From contig DDJQ01000041.1 in the NCBI GenBank assembly GCA_002339125.1, positions 1-17,356 on the forward strand: a stretch of 17,356 nt of DNA. The letters are read 5' to 3'. The number at the start of each line of letters is the position of its first letter. Positions within the stretch are counted from its first letter, which is position 1. The DNA is from Alteromonadaceae bacterium UBA2620. GTDB lineage: Bacteria; Pseudomonadota; Gammaproteobacteria; Enterobacterales; Alteromonadaceae. Below the pieces are notes generated by a model. It had not been told where the DNA came from. It ran no database searches and worked only from the letters and a program-made list of their open reading frames with translations. Made by a program: the position numbers and the translations under genes. Below are positions 5,903 through 14,312 of this stretch, piece after piece.

Positions 5903-6946
5903 ATGCGCCTCCCGATTAGGAAAACAGTTTTGGAAACACTTAACCAGCAACAATTGCAGGGTATTTTGGCTCGTTTAGAGCAGGTGAGTGAAGAAATCGG
6001 CAAAGTCATTGTCGGCCAGCAAACCGTAATTAACCAATTATTGGTGAGTATTCTGGCCGGTGGGCATTGTTTGCTGGAGGGCGTGCCGGGACTGGCGAAA
6101 ACTCTGATGGTGAGTTCGCTGGCGAAAACCCTGGAACTGGATTTTCAGCGTGTTCAGTTTACCCCCGACCTTATGCCCAGCGACATTATTGGCACCGAAA
6201 TCCTCGAAACCGATCATGATTCGGGTAAGCGCTTTTTTAAATTTCAGCAGGGGCCGGTCTTTACGCAAATACTGCTGGCCGATGAAATCAATCGTACACC
6301 GCCAAAAACCCAGGCTGCGCTCTTGGAGGCGATGCAGGAAAAAGCCATTAGTTACAGTGCTGAGCGTTACGAGTTACCAAAACCATTTTTTGTATTGGCC
6401 ACGCAAAACCCGGTGGAACAGGCAGGAACTTATCCGTTACCCGAAGCGCAATTAGACCGCTTTTTAATGTATGTGTCGGTGGGTTATCCCACAGCAGAGG
6501 ATGAGGTAGAAATTCTGCGCCGCACCACGGGCACGCAGGAGGTTGAACTGCAGAAAATTCTGAGCGCGGCAGATATTATTGTGCTGCAAAGATTGGTGCG
6601 GGAAGTGGAAATTTCAGAGCCCTTACTTAGTTATGTTAGTCAGCTTGCGCGAAATACGCGTACCAATACTGACTTGCCGAGCGTCAGTGATACGGTTAAT
6701 CAGTTTGTGCAATGGGGAGCCGGCCCCCGAGCGGGCCAGGCCCTGGTGTTGTGCGCCAAAGCCAAGGCTCTGATTGACGGCCGTTTTGCTGCCACGCTGG
6801 ATGATATACAAGCGGTGGCTTACCCAGTTCTCAGGCATCGAATGTTACTTAATTTTCAGGCCGAAGCGCAAAATATTACTGCCGATCAGGTCATCAGTGC
6901 CTTATTGAATGATGTTCAAACGCCGGCCAGCCCATTAAGTTCATAG
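5903..6946 (+). CDS. MoxR-type AAA+ ATPase
   Basis: A 347-residue MoxR-family AAA+ ATPase, cytoplasmic. Walker A is GVPGLAKT (residues 60-67), Walker B is LLADEINR with D127 and E128, sensor 1 is ATQNP (N169), and R186 of LDRF is the arginine-finger region. A C-terminal lid domain follows. MoxR ATPases act as chaperones that remodel or metallate partner proteins, usually together with von Willebrand A proteins encoded next door, here the DUF58 gene 4 nt downstream. The ATG at 5903 follows the previous stop immediately and has no clear Shine-Dalgarno. A TTG at 5930 (residue 10) has TAGGA 8 nt upstream and would give the more typical N-terminus METLNQQQ, so the true start may be there. Confidence 0.94.
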   Translation: MRLPIRKTVLETLNQQQLQGILARLEQVSEEIGKVIVGQQTVINQLLVSILAGGHCLLEGVPGLAKTLMVSSLAKTLELDFQRVQFTPDLMPSDIIGTEILETDHDSGKRFFKFQQGPVFTQILLADEINRTPPKTQAALLEAMQEKAISYSAERYELPKPFFVLATQNPVEQAGTYPLPEAQLDRFLMYVSVGYPTAEDEVEILRRTTGTQEVELQKILSAADIIVLQRLVREVEISEPLLSYVSQLARNTRTNTDLPSVSDTVNQFVQWGAGPRAGQALVLCAKAKALIDGRFAATLDDIQAVAYPVLRHRMLLNFQAEAQNITADQVISALLNDVQTPASPLSS

Positions 6947-6950
6947 CGCA

Positions 6951-7877
6951 ATGCATTCACTCATCGACCCGCTGACTTTTTCACGTGTAAAAGACCTGCC
7001 GTTGGTAGCCAGGACCATCGCGCAGGGGTTTCTGCACGGCTTACACAATAGCGTTCAGCGCGGAACCGGTGTCGAGTTCAGCCAGTACAGGGTGTACGAA
7101 CCCGGCGATCCTTTATCACGGGTAGACTGGAAGCTATTTGCCCGTTCAGACCGCTACTTTGTGTGCGAAGCTGAGCGCGAAAGTGATATCAATGTGTATC
7201 TTATTCTGGATGCCAGTGCCTCGATGCTGATGCAAAGCCGCCAACCGAAAACGCCACACAAAAATGATTATTCAGACAGTATAACAAAGCTTGATTATGG
7301 CCGTTATTTACTGGCTACTATTGCTTACCTGGCGCATCAACAGGGCGATGGGATAGGGTTGATGGGCGTGTCTGGTAAGCAAGTGAGTTTTTTGCCAGCA
7401 CTCAATACCCAACAGCATTTACAAAAACTGCTTTTGCAGTTAGCCCGGATCACCAGTAGCGATGTTTTTCCCGACGCGGAGCTGCTGACTAGCCAACTGG
7501 CCAGGGTACGCCAGCAAGGCATCGTCATCGTCGTAAGCGATTTTTATGAGCGACATGAGGAACTGACCCATTTTATGCAGCAATTGGTAAGCCCAAGAAC
7601 CGATGTGATTGCCGTTCAACTGGAAACTCAGGATGAAATTGAATTTAATTATACTGGCCAGATACGCTTTGAAGATCGTGAAACAGGTCAATATAAAAGG
7701 GTTAACGCCAGTCAGATAAAGTCTTCGTACTTAAATGCCAGAGTACGGTTTAATCGAAATCTGGCCAACCACCTGCAAGGCCAACGTGTACAATTATTGC
7801 GAACTACTATCGAGCAGCCGCTGGATAAAGTGCTGTATGAATTTCTGCTTGCCCGCAAAAAGGTAAGGGGATTGTGA
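6951..7877 (+). CDS. DUF58 protein, von Willebrand A-like
   Basis: A 308-residue DUF58 protein. The family motif is clear at residues 51-67 (YEPGDPLSRVDWKLFAR). It is followed by a von Willebrand A-like core with a metal-site motif DASAS (D87, S89, S91) and a second strand IVIVVSDFYE. DUF58 proteins are the usual partners of MoxR ATPases, and this gene begins 4 nt after the MoxR stop. No membrane segments are visible, so the protein is probably cytoplasmic and may contact the membrane proteins encoded next. The exact substrate of such pairs is unknown in most organisms. Confidence 0.92.
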   Translation: MHSLIDPLTFSRVKDLPLVARTIAQGFLHGLHNSVQRGTGVEFSQYRVYEPGDPLSRVDWKLFARSDRYFVCEAERESDINVYLILDASASMLMQSRQPKTPHKNDYSDSITKLDYGRYLLATIAYLAHQQGDGIGLMGVSGKQVSFLPALNTQQHLQKLLLQLARITSSDVFPDAELLTSQLARVRQQGIVIVVSDFYERHEELTHFMQQLVSPRTDVIAVQLETQDEIEFNYTGQIRFEDRETGQYKRVNASQIKSSYLNARVRFNRNLANHLQGQRVQLLRTTIEQPLDKVLYEFLLARKKVRGL

Positions 7878-7893
7878 CATTGAGAGCTTCGCT

Positions 7894-9039
7894 ATGTTGA
7901 GCTGGTTAAACACCTACTTTGTGGCCCCCATAGCGCTCTTAGGCTTATTGTCTGTTTGCATCCCCATCATTATTCATGTGATAAGCAAGAGCAAGGTCAG
8001 ACCGGTGCTCTTTGGTCACCTTGATTTGATACCCTCCGGCCAGCAAAAACCGGTTACTCAAATTCATTTAACCCAATGGTTATTGTTGTTATTGCGCATT
8101 TTAATGCTGGTTTTACTTACGCTATTGCTGAGTAAGCCACTGTTCCCCGATTCAACGTCGACTACCCCGGGAAACACCAGGTTGCTGGTGACTCCTGCGT
8201 GGCTTGAGGCGGCCAGTCAGTCGCAGCGCTCTGAACTCCTGGACAGGGTAAATGCCGGGGACCGGGCCTGGTTAGCTGGTTACCCCGCAACGCTGCTCAG
8301 TGCGGAGCAAATACAAAACTGGCGGGGGAAGGGAGAAGAACAAAGCCTGATCAATCTATGGGCGACGTTACAGGATACCCTCCGCTCAACTTCTGGCCCG
8401 GTTGTTGTTTATCACACCGGTAAGATTGAAGAATTTAACGGGCCAAGAGTCCTTCTGGCATCATTAGAACGGGTTGAGTGGCACCAAATTGATGCGTTGC
8501 CAGATGGCGCAGCAGCCAACTCAATTGAAAAAATAGCAATAGGCGTGGTTGAGTCTGCAGATCCAACCAGTAACCTGCGCTGGCAAACGGCGTTATCGAT
8601 AATACAGCAGTACGGCATTGAAAGTCTGACCTGGCAAATTTTACCACCTGAACAACAAATTGATTTTACCCGTTATGCGCTTTGGATTGATATTAGCAAG
8701 CGATCGCTTATAAGCCAGACTAATACGGTTTTGCTGCCTGAAAAACACCTTAACACGCCTGACTTTCCCTTAAGGCTTGCCGATCAGCTGCTGACTATTA
8801 CCCAACAACAGCAACAACGCTTGTCGCCGGTGCTTTCAGCGCAGCAAATTCAGTATCAGTCTGAATTGGCAAAAGGCGTAGCTATAACTACCGCGATACC
8901 AGACCATCAGGTGAGTACAGAGAGCGATTCATCGCCTTCGGGTTTGCCCTGGCTGGCGTGTGTGCTGTTGTTATTGTTTTGTACCGAGCGGCTGGTTAGC
9001 GAATACTTGTCCCCGGGTGGTAAGGATAGCCAGCAGTGA
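7894..9039 (+). CDS. membrane protein with N-terminal BatA domain
   Basis: A 381-residue membrane protein. Its first ~85 residues are a BatA-type domain (aerotolerance regulator N-terminal). Helix 1 (about 10-31) is followed by the short basic loop SKSKVRPVLFGHLDL and a second helix, LTQWLLLLLRILMLVLLTLLL (about 60-81). The middle ~260 residues are soluble, probably periplasmic, and I see no intact DxSxS metal site, unlike full BatA proteins. A third helix (about 352-368) precedes a basic tail. It starts 16 nt after the DUF58 gene and its stop overlaps the next start (GTGA). Likely role: membrane anchor or partner for the MoxR/DUF58 pair, inferred from the Bat operon pattern. Confidence 0.8.
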   Translation: MLSWLNTYFVAPIALLGLLSVCIPIIIHVISKSKVRPVLFGHLDLIPSGQQKPVTQIHLTQWLLLLLRILMLVLLTLLLSKPLFPDSTSTTPGNTRLLVTPAWLEAASQSQRSELLDRVNAGDRAWLAGYPATLLSAEQIQNWRGKGEEQSLINLWATLQDTLRSTSGPVVVYHTGKIEEFNGPRVLLASLERVEWHQIDALPDGAAANSIEKIAIGVVESADPTSNLRWQTALSIIQQYGIESLTWQILPPEQQIDFTRYALWIDISKRSLISQTNTVLLPEKHLNTPDFPLRLADQLLTITQQQQQRLSPVLSAQQIQYQSELAKGVAITTAIPDHQVSTESDSSPSGLPWLACVLLLLFCTERLVSEYLSPGGKDSQQ

Positions 9040-9548
9040 GTTCGTCACAGTCTGCGGTACTCAAGCTGCTGCAAGAGCGTATTCAAGTAGCAAAATGGCG
9101 ATATACGCGCCGTCTGTCACTGCGTTTAAGCTGTATTGTGATAGCGGTGGGTGGGCTGAGCTTTGCTGTTAGTGGCATGTGGTGGTTGTCTGCAACACTA
9201 GCCTTGTTAACGCTTTTACCGTGCCTGCTTATTGCATTGCCACAAAGTGAATTAAAAAAACTTCATTTAAACAATGCACTGCTGCACCTGAATCAGCAAT
9301 TTACGGTGTTGCAACACAGCGCTCAGCTGTTATCTCAGCCAACGCAAGGTGACTCACTGTTAAAAACCTTACAGCGTGAGCGAACAGAGCAGGCTTTACA
9401 GACACTTCTGGAAGACCCTCATGTGAAGTTATTGCCAGACTACCCATGGCGAAGGGCGGGAATAGCAAACCTTCTGGTAATTGCGCTGGTTCTGGGGGGG
9501 GCTACTTTAACTCCACTACAGAATTACCCTTTGATGAGGTTGCCCTAA
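9036..9548 (+). CDS. DUF4175-like membrane protein, N-terminal part (frameshifted)
   Basis: This frame starts at a GTG overlapping the upstream stop and gives 170 residues. It has two membrane helices (about 27-69), a soluble linker rich in Q and L, and a third helix AGIANLLVIALVLGGATL (about 141-158). It then ends at a TAA shortly after a run of eight G (9494-9501). The following ~600 residues of the expected protein continue in the -1 frame (next entry). DUF4175-type proteins have this build, with three N-terminal helices and then a long periplasmic part, and are encoded in MoxR/BatA clusters. The zero-frame codons at the G run read CTG GGG GGG GCT, a G GGG GGG slippery arrangement. A deleted base, a sequencing error, or slippage are all possible. 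Family call moderate. Confidence 0.7.
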   Translation: MSSSQSAVLKLLQERIQVAKWRYTRRLSLRLSCIVIAVGGLSFAVSGMWWLSATLALLTLLPCLLIALPQSELKKLHLNNALLHLNQQFTVLQHSAQLLSQPTQGDSLLKTLQRERTEQALQTLLEDPHVKLLPDYPWRRAGIANLLVIALVLGGATLTPLQNYPLMRLP

Positions 9549-11347
9549 CAGACAATAACACCCCATTGCCACCCCAAAAAAACCTAATAGAAAGTGCACT
9601 GGTTAGCATTACGCCGCCAGCTTACACCGGGCTTCCAGATATCCAACAAACGAGCCTTGATATCGCTGCAGTGACAGGCAGTACGGTAACCTGGAAGTTA
9701 ACCTTCAGCGATCATCAGCAATCTTACTTTTTGCAATTTGCCGGACAACCGGACATTGCTCTGCTGCAACAGGATGAAGCCTTTACAGTGACCCTGCCGG
9801 TAGAAAGAGCAGGGGTTTACCATATAAAAAATAAACACGGGATTATAGGTAGTATCCACAGTATCGCGGTAACGGCGGATACCGCGCCTCAGATTCGTAT
9901 TACCGAGCCCACATCAACCATTTCAATATTTGCCAAAAGCGAGCAACCCACGCCCCGGCTAAGTGTGCAGATGAACGATGATTTTGGTATTAGCAAGGTG
10001 GATATACTTGCGTCGGTGGCCAAAGGCTCTGGCGAAGCGGTAAAGTTTCGCGATGAAATCTTTGAATTCGATACCATTGAACGCGGCGATAGGGTGTGGC
10101 ATGCCGAAAAATCATGGGATTTTAGTCAGCTCGATATGGAACCGGGAGACGAGCTTTATTTTACGGTCAGAGTGTGGGATATCCGAGCCCCGGAGCCGCA
10201 ACTGAGTCGGTCGGAAACCAAAATATTGCGCTGGCTGGACGATGAAGAGGCGTTAGCAGTTGGCGACGGTATATTAATAGACTTTATGCCTGAGTATTTT
10301 AAGAGCCAGCGACAAATTATTATTGAAACGAAACAGCTTATTGCCGATCGCGAAATCCTGTCTGAGTCTGACTTTACGGCGACGTCACGCTCTCTTGGCC
10401 ACTCGCAAAGTGATTTAAAGCTTAAGTATGGTCAGTATCTGGGGGATGAGTTTGATGATGGCACTGGCGCTAATCAAAGGGAAGAGGACGAAGGCACCCC
10501 GGACGTTGAGGTGAAAGACGGCGATCATAACGATGAACATGAGCATGATGACAGCCCGCAATTGGCAGCAGGCGACCACTCGCTGACGAGTCATGAACAC
10601 GGGCACGAAGCTGCCACCGAAAGTGACGATAAGTCTGGTTATCAGCAAATTATTGATGCGTTTGGCCATGCCCATGGCGATACAGATATTGGCGTGATAG
10701 GAACACTTAGCCCGAAAGCGTTAATGAAAAGGGCCATTGCATTTATGTGGGATGCCGAACTGCAGTTATTGTTGGCGAAGCCTGAGCTGGCCTTGCCGTA
10801 TGAAGAAAAGGCCCTGACGTTTCTTAATCGTGCACGCAAAGCCGAGCGAATTTACATCAAGCGACTCGGATTTGAACCGCCTCCGGTTAGCGAAAAGCGT
10901 CGTTATCAGGGGGATTTATCTGACATACTCAGCTACAAGCGCTACCGTGATGCAGCCCCCGAAGATCCCTACAACAGTCATCTGACACACTTGTTAACAG
11001 CATTAAACCTGGCCAGGCAAACCATTCGTCCCGGTACGCAAAGCAAGTCTGTGCTGAATAAGGATGTGCTCACCAGCATCGAATTTTTAAAACCGGCTTT
11101 TATTGAACAGGCTCAGACCCGGCCAGCTATGGTTAGTCATGTTGCGACCCTGGAAAAAATGCAGTTAGCGGATCGTTTGTGGTTAACTGATTGTGATGAT
11201 TGCATGCGACAACTGTATAACGAGTTATGGCGGCAACTGACGCCAGTGGCACTGCCGAGTCAGTCAAACTCTGAATACCGGTCCACCAATCCGATGGTAG
11301 AGGCCTATAGCGAACATTTGCTTAACAGTGCTGAGGAACAACCATGA
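9446..11347 (+). CDS. DUF4175-like protein, C-terminal part (-1 frame)
   Basis: The -1 frame is protein-like from soon after the G run (about 9502) to the stop, roughly 615 residues. The ATG at 9446 lies inside the upstream gene, has no Shine-Dalgarno and opens with unconvincing sequence, so it is probably not a real start. The motif ITPPAYTG (residues 55-62 from that ATG) is typical of DUF4175-like proteins and is followed by beta-rich repeats (DDFGISKVDI, ELYFTVRVWD) and helical C-terminal segments. Residues 353-410 are unusually rich in D, E and H (HNDEHEHDD, HEHGHE, HAHGD), which suggests metal binding or a flexible acidic linker. Its stop overlaps the next ATG (ATGA). Without a frame correction or slippage this part would lack its membrane anchor. 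Confidence 0.7.
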   Translation: MAKGGNSKPSGNCAGSGGGYFNSTTELPFDEVALTDNNTPLPPQKNLIESALVSITPPAYTGLPDIQQTSLDIAAVTGSTVTWKLTFSDHQQSYFLQFAGQPDIALLQQDEAFTVTLPVERAGVYHIKNKHGIIGSIHSIAVTADTAPQIRITEPTSTISIFAKSEQPTPRLSVQMNDDFGISKVDILASVAKGSGEAVKFRDEIFEFDTIERGDRVWHAEKSWDFSQLDMEPGDELYFTVRVWDIRAPEPQLSRSETKILRWLDDEEALAVGDGILIDFMPEYFKSQRQIIIETKQLIADREILSESDFTATSRSLGHSQSDLKLKYGQYLGDEFDDGTGANQREEDEGTPDVEVKDGDHNDEHEHDDSPQLAAGDHSLTSHEHGHEAATESDDKSGYQQIIDAFGHAHGDTDIGVIGTLSPKALMKRAIAFMWDAELQLLLAKPELALPYEEKALTFLNRARKAERIYIKRLGFEPPPVSEKRRYQGDLSDILSYKRYRDAAPEDPYNSHLTHLLTALNLARQTIRPGTQSKSVLNKDVLTSIEFLKPAFIEQAQTRPAMVSHVATLEKMQLADRLWLTDCDDCMRQLYNELWRQLTPVALPSQSNSEYRSTNPMVEAYSEHLLNSAEEQP

Positions 11348-13353
11348 CAAGTTACATGGGGGAGTCTCTTCACATTGAATTACTGGGGCGGTTACCGTCA
11401 TCTTTACTGATACCGCTGGTCTTTATGCTATTCGTTTGTGGTGTGGTTTCAGTGGGACTGGTGATTAACCGGCTATGGCTGCGCAAAGTAAGGCTGCTGG
11501 TTGTTATTGGGCTTAACATTGCAGCCTGGTTATTATTGGTGGCGATACTCAGCCCGGTGAAATTGCGTGACAATGAACCACCGGCGGTTGTCTTAGTGAC
11601 CCATAGCGAAGTTCCTCTTAGTGAAGCTTCGTTCAATGATATTGCCTCGGATGCATCGGTCTGGTTTACCCAACAAGCCTGGCTATCGCTTTCGCAAACC
11701 CAATGGTTTAAACGTTTACCTATGTCTCGACCAAAGGTTGTGCGCGAGCCTGAAGATATCATTTGGGCTGAACCGACTTTGCAACATCTTGTCGTTATAG
11801 GTGATGGCATGACGATGCAACAGTGGCAGCGCTTTAAGCAGCGAAAGGGAAGTAATGATCCGGCTATCAGCGTTACCCTTAAGAAGGGGATCGCAGTGAC
11901 AGGTCTGGTATCAATGCGTTGGCAACGACAGCTGAATCGTGGTCAGTGGCAGCGTGTAAGCGGTGTATTGCAGGTTGCGCCTGCAGAGGCCAAAGGTAAC
12001 CTGCAACAAACGCTTTATCACGTTTATCTCAAAGATTCGGCCGGCCAGGTGGTTGCGAAACAGGCGGTGCGAGATGGGGAAACATTTGAGCTGGTGGTTA
12101 ACGTAAAAACTGAGGGCTTGTGGCAGTATCAATTAGCACTTGCTAAAGCCTCGGATGATATAACTGTTGTTGAAGAAAACCTGGCCTTTGAGGTAACACG
12201 TCCAAGTTTTGCAAAGCTCCTGATCCGGCAATCTGCGCCGTCATTTGAAACCCGGCATGTAAAAAACTGGGCGGTAGAGCAGGGCGCGCAGGTTACTGTT
12301 GAAACGCAAATCAGTAAAAACCGTTATATTTCGCAGCACGCAAATTATCCTCAGGAAGACCGCAGTGACGAAAAAACAGCGCAGGTGGACTCGTTTGATA
12401 CACTAAGCACACTTAATCAATATGATCTGCTGATCATTGATGCTCGTGGCCTGATGAAGTTGTCACAACGCCAGCAGGATAATCTGGCGGTTGCAGTTAA
12501 GCGCGGTTTAGGTGTGCTGGTGATCGGTGATTCAACACTGTTTACAGAGAATAACCTGCCAGGAGTGTTGAATCAGTTTCGCATAAGCCATGGCTCGACC
12601 ATTGAAAGTGACCAAAGCTTACTCAGCTGGCAGTTTGATCAAGCCGGTGAGCCTTTAAACGTTATAGCGGCAGATATCCCGGCCAGCAGCGGTTTTAGTT
12701 TTGTTAAGGGGGCTGAAGGCCGCGTCATTGTACCTGGTACACATTTGGGTTTGGGAAAGGTTGCCATTAGCCTGACTAACCAAACTTATCAATGGCGTAC
12801 CGCAGGGCAGAGACAATTGTATAGTCGCTACTGGCAGTTTTTGTTTGAAAGTCTTGCCCGCCAATCCCTGGCGCCGTATTTGCTCCCTGTAAAAAACGAT
12901 CACCTCAATATAGCGCGACAACCTTTACCCCGGTGTTTTTCAGTCAACGAAAACTTATATAGCAGATTGGCGGACTACGCATTAAGGTATCAGGACTCTG
13001 AAGGCACGCCAGTTGCGTTGATTCCCCAGGTCGACGAAGTTAACCAGAATATGGCTTGCGGTGTGATTTACCCGGCTTATTCTGGCTGGCAGCGCATTAC
13101 GTTATCGGCAAACGAAGAAACTCTAAGCCATTCTTTGTATGTGTATAACGAAAGTGACTGGTCTGCCTGGCAACAGCAACGCAAGCATAGTGCTGGAAAA
13201 CGAATGCAAAGCGTAATGCAAGCAGGGTTAACTCAAACCTACTGGACAGAGATTTCACTTTGGCCTTTGTGGTGGGGGTTATTGCTGATGTGTTCATTAC
13301 TTTGGATTGAGCGAAAATTCTGGACTAACCGCATTGACACAGGGAGTACTTAA
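11344..13353 (+). CDS. large membrane protein with glutamine-amidotransferase-like segment
   Basis: A 669-residue membrane protein. Two N-terminal helices (about 18-41 and 49-73), a long soluble region and a C-terminal helix (about 642-660, LWPLWWGLLLMCSLLWI) followed by a short basic tail suggest a large periplasmic domain anchored at both ends. The segment beginning YDLLIIDARG (residue 360) through VKRGLGVLVIGDSTLF resembles the type 1 glutamine-amidotransferase-like fold often found in the last gene of MoxR/BatA clusters. I see no nucleophile-elbow cysteine there, so amidotransferase activity is unlikely. It overlaps the upstream stop by ATGA, so it is translationally coupled. An ATG at 11356 is an alternative start. 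No terminator is evident after it. The function is unknown; gene order suggests it completes the membrane complex. Confidence 0.7.
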   Translation: MTSYMGESLHIELLGRLPSSLLIPLVFMLFVCGVVSVGLVINRLWLRKVRLLVVIGLNIAAWLLLVAILSPVKLRDNEPPAVVLVTHSEVPLSEASFNDIASDASVWFTQQAWLSLSQTQWFKRLPMSRPKVVREPEDIIWAEPTLQHLVVIGDGMTMQQWQRFKQRKGSNDPAISVTLKKGIAVTGLVSMRWQRQLNRGQWQRVSGVLQVAPAEAKGNLQQTLYHVYLKDSAGQVVAKQAVRDGETFELVVNVKTEGLWQYQLALAKASDDITVVEENLAFEVTRPSFAKLLIRQSAPSFETRHVKNWAVEQGAQVTVETQISKNRYISQHANYPQEDRSDEKTAQVDSFDTLSTLNQYDLLIIDARGLMKLSQRQQDNLAVAVKRGLGVLVIGDSTLFTENNLPGVLNQFRISHGSTIESDQSLLSWQFDQAGEPLNVIAADIPASSGFSFVKGAEGRVIVPGTHLGLGKVAISLTNQTYQWRTAGQRQLYSRYWQFLFESLARQSLAPYLLPVKNDHLNIARQPLPRCFSVNENLYSRLADYALRYQDSEGTPVALIPQVDEVNQNMACGVIYPAYSGWQRITLSANEETLSHSLYVYNESDWSAWQQQRKHSAGKRMQSVMQAGLTQTYWTEISLWPLWWGLLLMCSLLWIERKFWTNRIDTGST

Positions 13354-13657
13354 ACCAACTTGTTTAGCGCTAATACTCGCTGATAACCGGCACACCAGGG
13401 GCTTCACGCTGATAAAAAATAGCCAAAGACGTGTTCCCACCCTAAATGCAGCGACGAATAACGCGAATTTATTGCCTGATTTATACCCGCGCAGCGAAAT
13501 TTAGCTCTAATTAGACTTACCTTTACCGGTGTTTTTGATTAATATGCGCTGTATTGGCACAGGAAAAGGTGCAATTGCTCGGAAAATATGTGAGAGACGA
13601 GCGGGGTACAGGACACCCTTCAGTAATAATGACTATAACAGCCAAAGTGAGTTATAC
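13354..13657. other. intergenic region between the MoxR locus and uvrY
   Basis: A 304-bp gap with no credible gene or clear terminator hairpin. TAATAT at 13540-13545 is a possible -10 element for uvrY-uvrC, but the matching -35 (TTACCT at 13517-13522, 17-nt spacing) is poor. The uvrY frame is open upstream of its start without family similarity, so I treat it as leader. An AGTGAG at 13646-13651 serves as the uvrY Shine-Dalgarno. Confidence 0.4.
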
Positions 13658-14296
13658 ATGATCAAGATAGCGCTAGTAGATGATCATGACCTGGTAAGAA
13701 CGGGTATCAGACGTATTCTTGAGGATGTCGCCGACTTTTCTGTAGTATGTGAAGCAAAAGATGGTGAATCAGCCGTAAAGAACTGCAGGAAGCTTGCGCC
13801 TGACGTTGTATTAATGGATTTAAATATGCCGGGCATTGGTGGTCTTGAAGCCACACGCCAAATTTTACGCATTGGTGAGAGCATTAAAGTAATTGGCCTC
13901 TCCATGCAAAAAGAAGATCCTATCCCATCTCAGGTAATACAGGCGGGAGCCTTTGGTTTTTTAACCAAAGACGCCGAGCCGGAAGAGATGATAAATGCGA
14001 TATACAAAGTGGCCTCTGGTCAGAAGTACCTGAGCCCGGAAATTGCCCAACGCATTGCAATGAGCAAATTATCGCCGGATAACGATAATCCTTTCAGCGA
14101 TTTATCCGGGCGTGAACTGGATATTGCCATTCGCATAACCCGTGGCCAGAAGGTGCCGGATATCGCCGAGCAATTGCATATTGCCGCGAAGACCGTAAAC
14201 ACGTATCGTTATCGCTTGTTCGATAAACTAGAAATCAGCACCGACGTTGAGCTAACCCACCTGGCATTACGCCATAAGCTTATTGAACTGTCGTAG
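13658..14296 (+). CDS. uvrY: response regulator UvrY/GacA
   Basis: A 212-residue NarL/FixJ-type response regulator with the GacA/UvrY layout. The receiver domain has acidic residues D8 and D9, the phosphoacceptor D54 in LMDLNMPG and the conserved K in FLTKDAEPEEM. A LuxR-type helix-turn-helix (about 145-205) contains LSGRELDIAIRITRGQKVPDIAEQL. In gammaproteobacteria it is phosphorylated by BarA/GacS and activates CsrB-type small RNAs, which control carbon storage, motility and virulence. I chose the ATG at 13658 over the open frame back to 13529 because MIKIALVDDH is the family N-terminus and the upstream residues have no family match. uvrC follows after 16 nt, the classical uvrY-uvrC operon. 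Confidence 0.95.
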   Translation: MIKIALVDDHDLVRTGIRRILEDVADFSVVCEAKDGESAVKNCRKLAPDVVLMDLNMPGIGGLEATRQILRIGESIKVIGLSMQKEDPIPSQVIQAGAFGFLTKDAEPEEMINAIYKVASGQKYLSPEIAQRIAMSKLSPDNDNPFSDLSGRELDIAIRITRGQKVPDIAEQLHIAAKTVNTYRYRLFDKLEISTDVELTHLALRHKLIELS

Positions 14297-14312
14297 TTGC
14301 TGACAGGATTCA

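Noticed and set aside
13529..13657. N-terminal extension of UvrY
   Set aside because: The frame is open, but the residues do not match the family. MIKIALVDDH at 13658 is the conserved start with a Shine-Dalgarno-like sequence.
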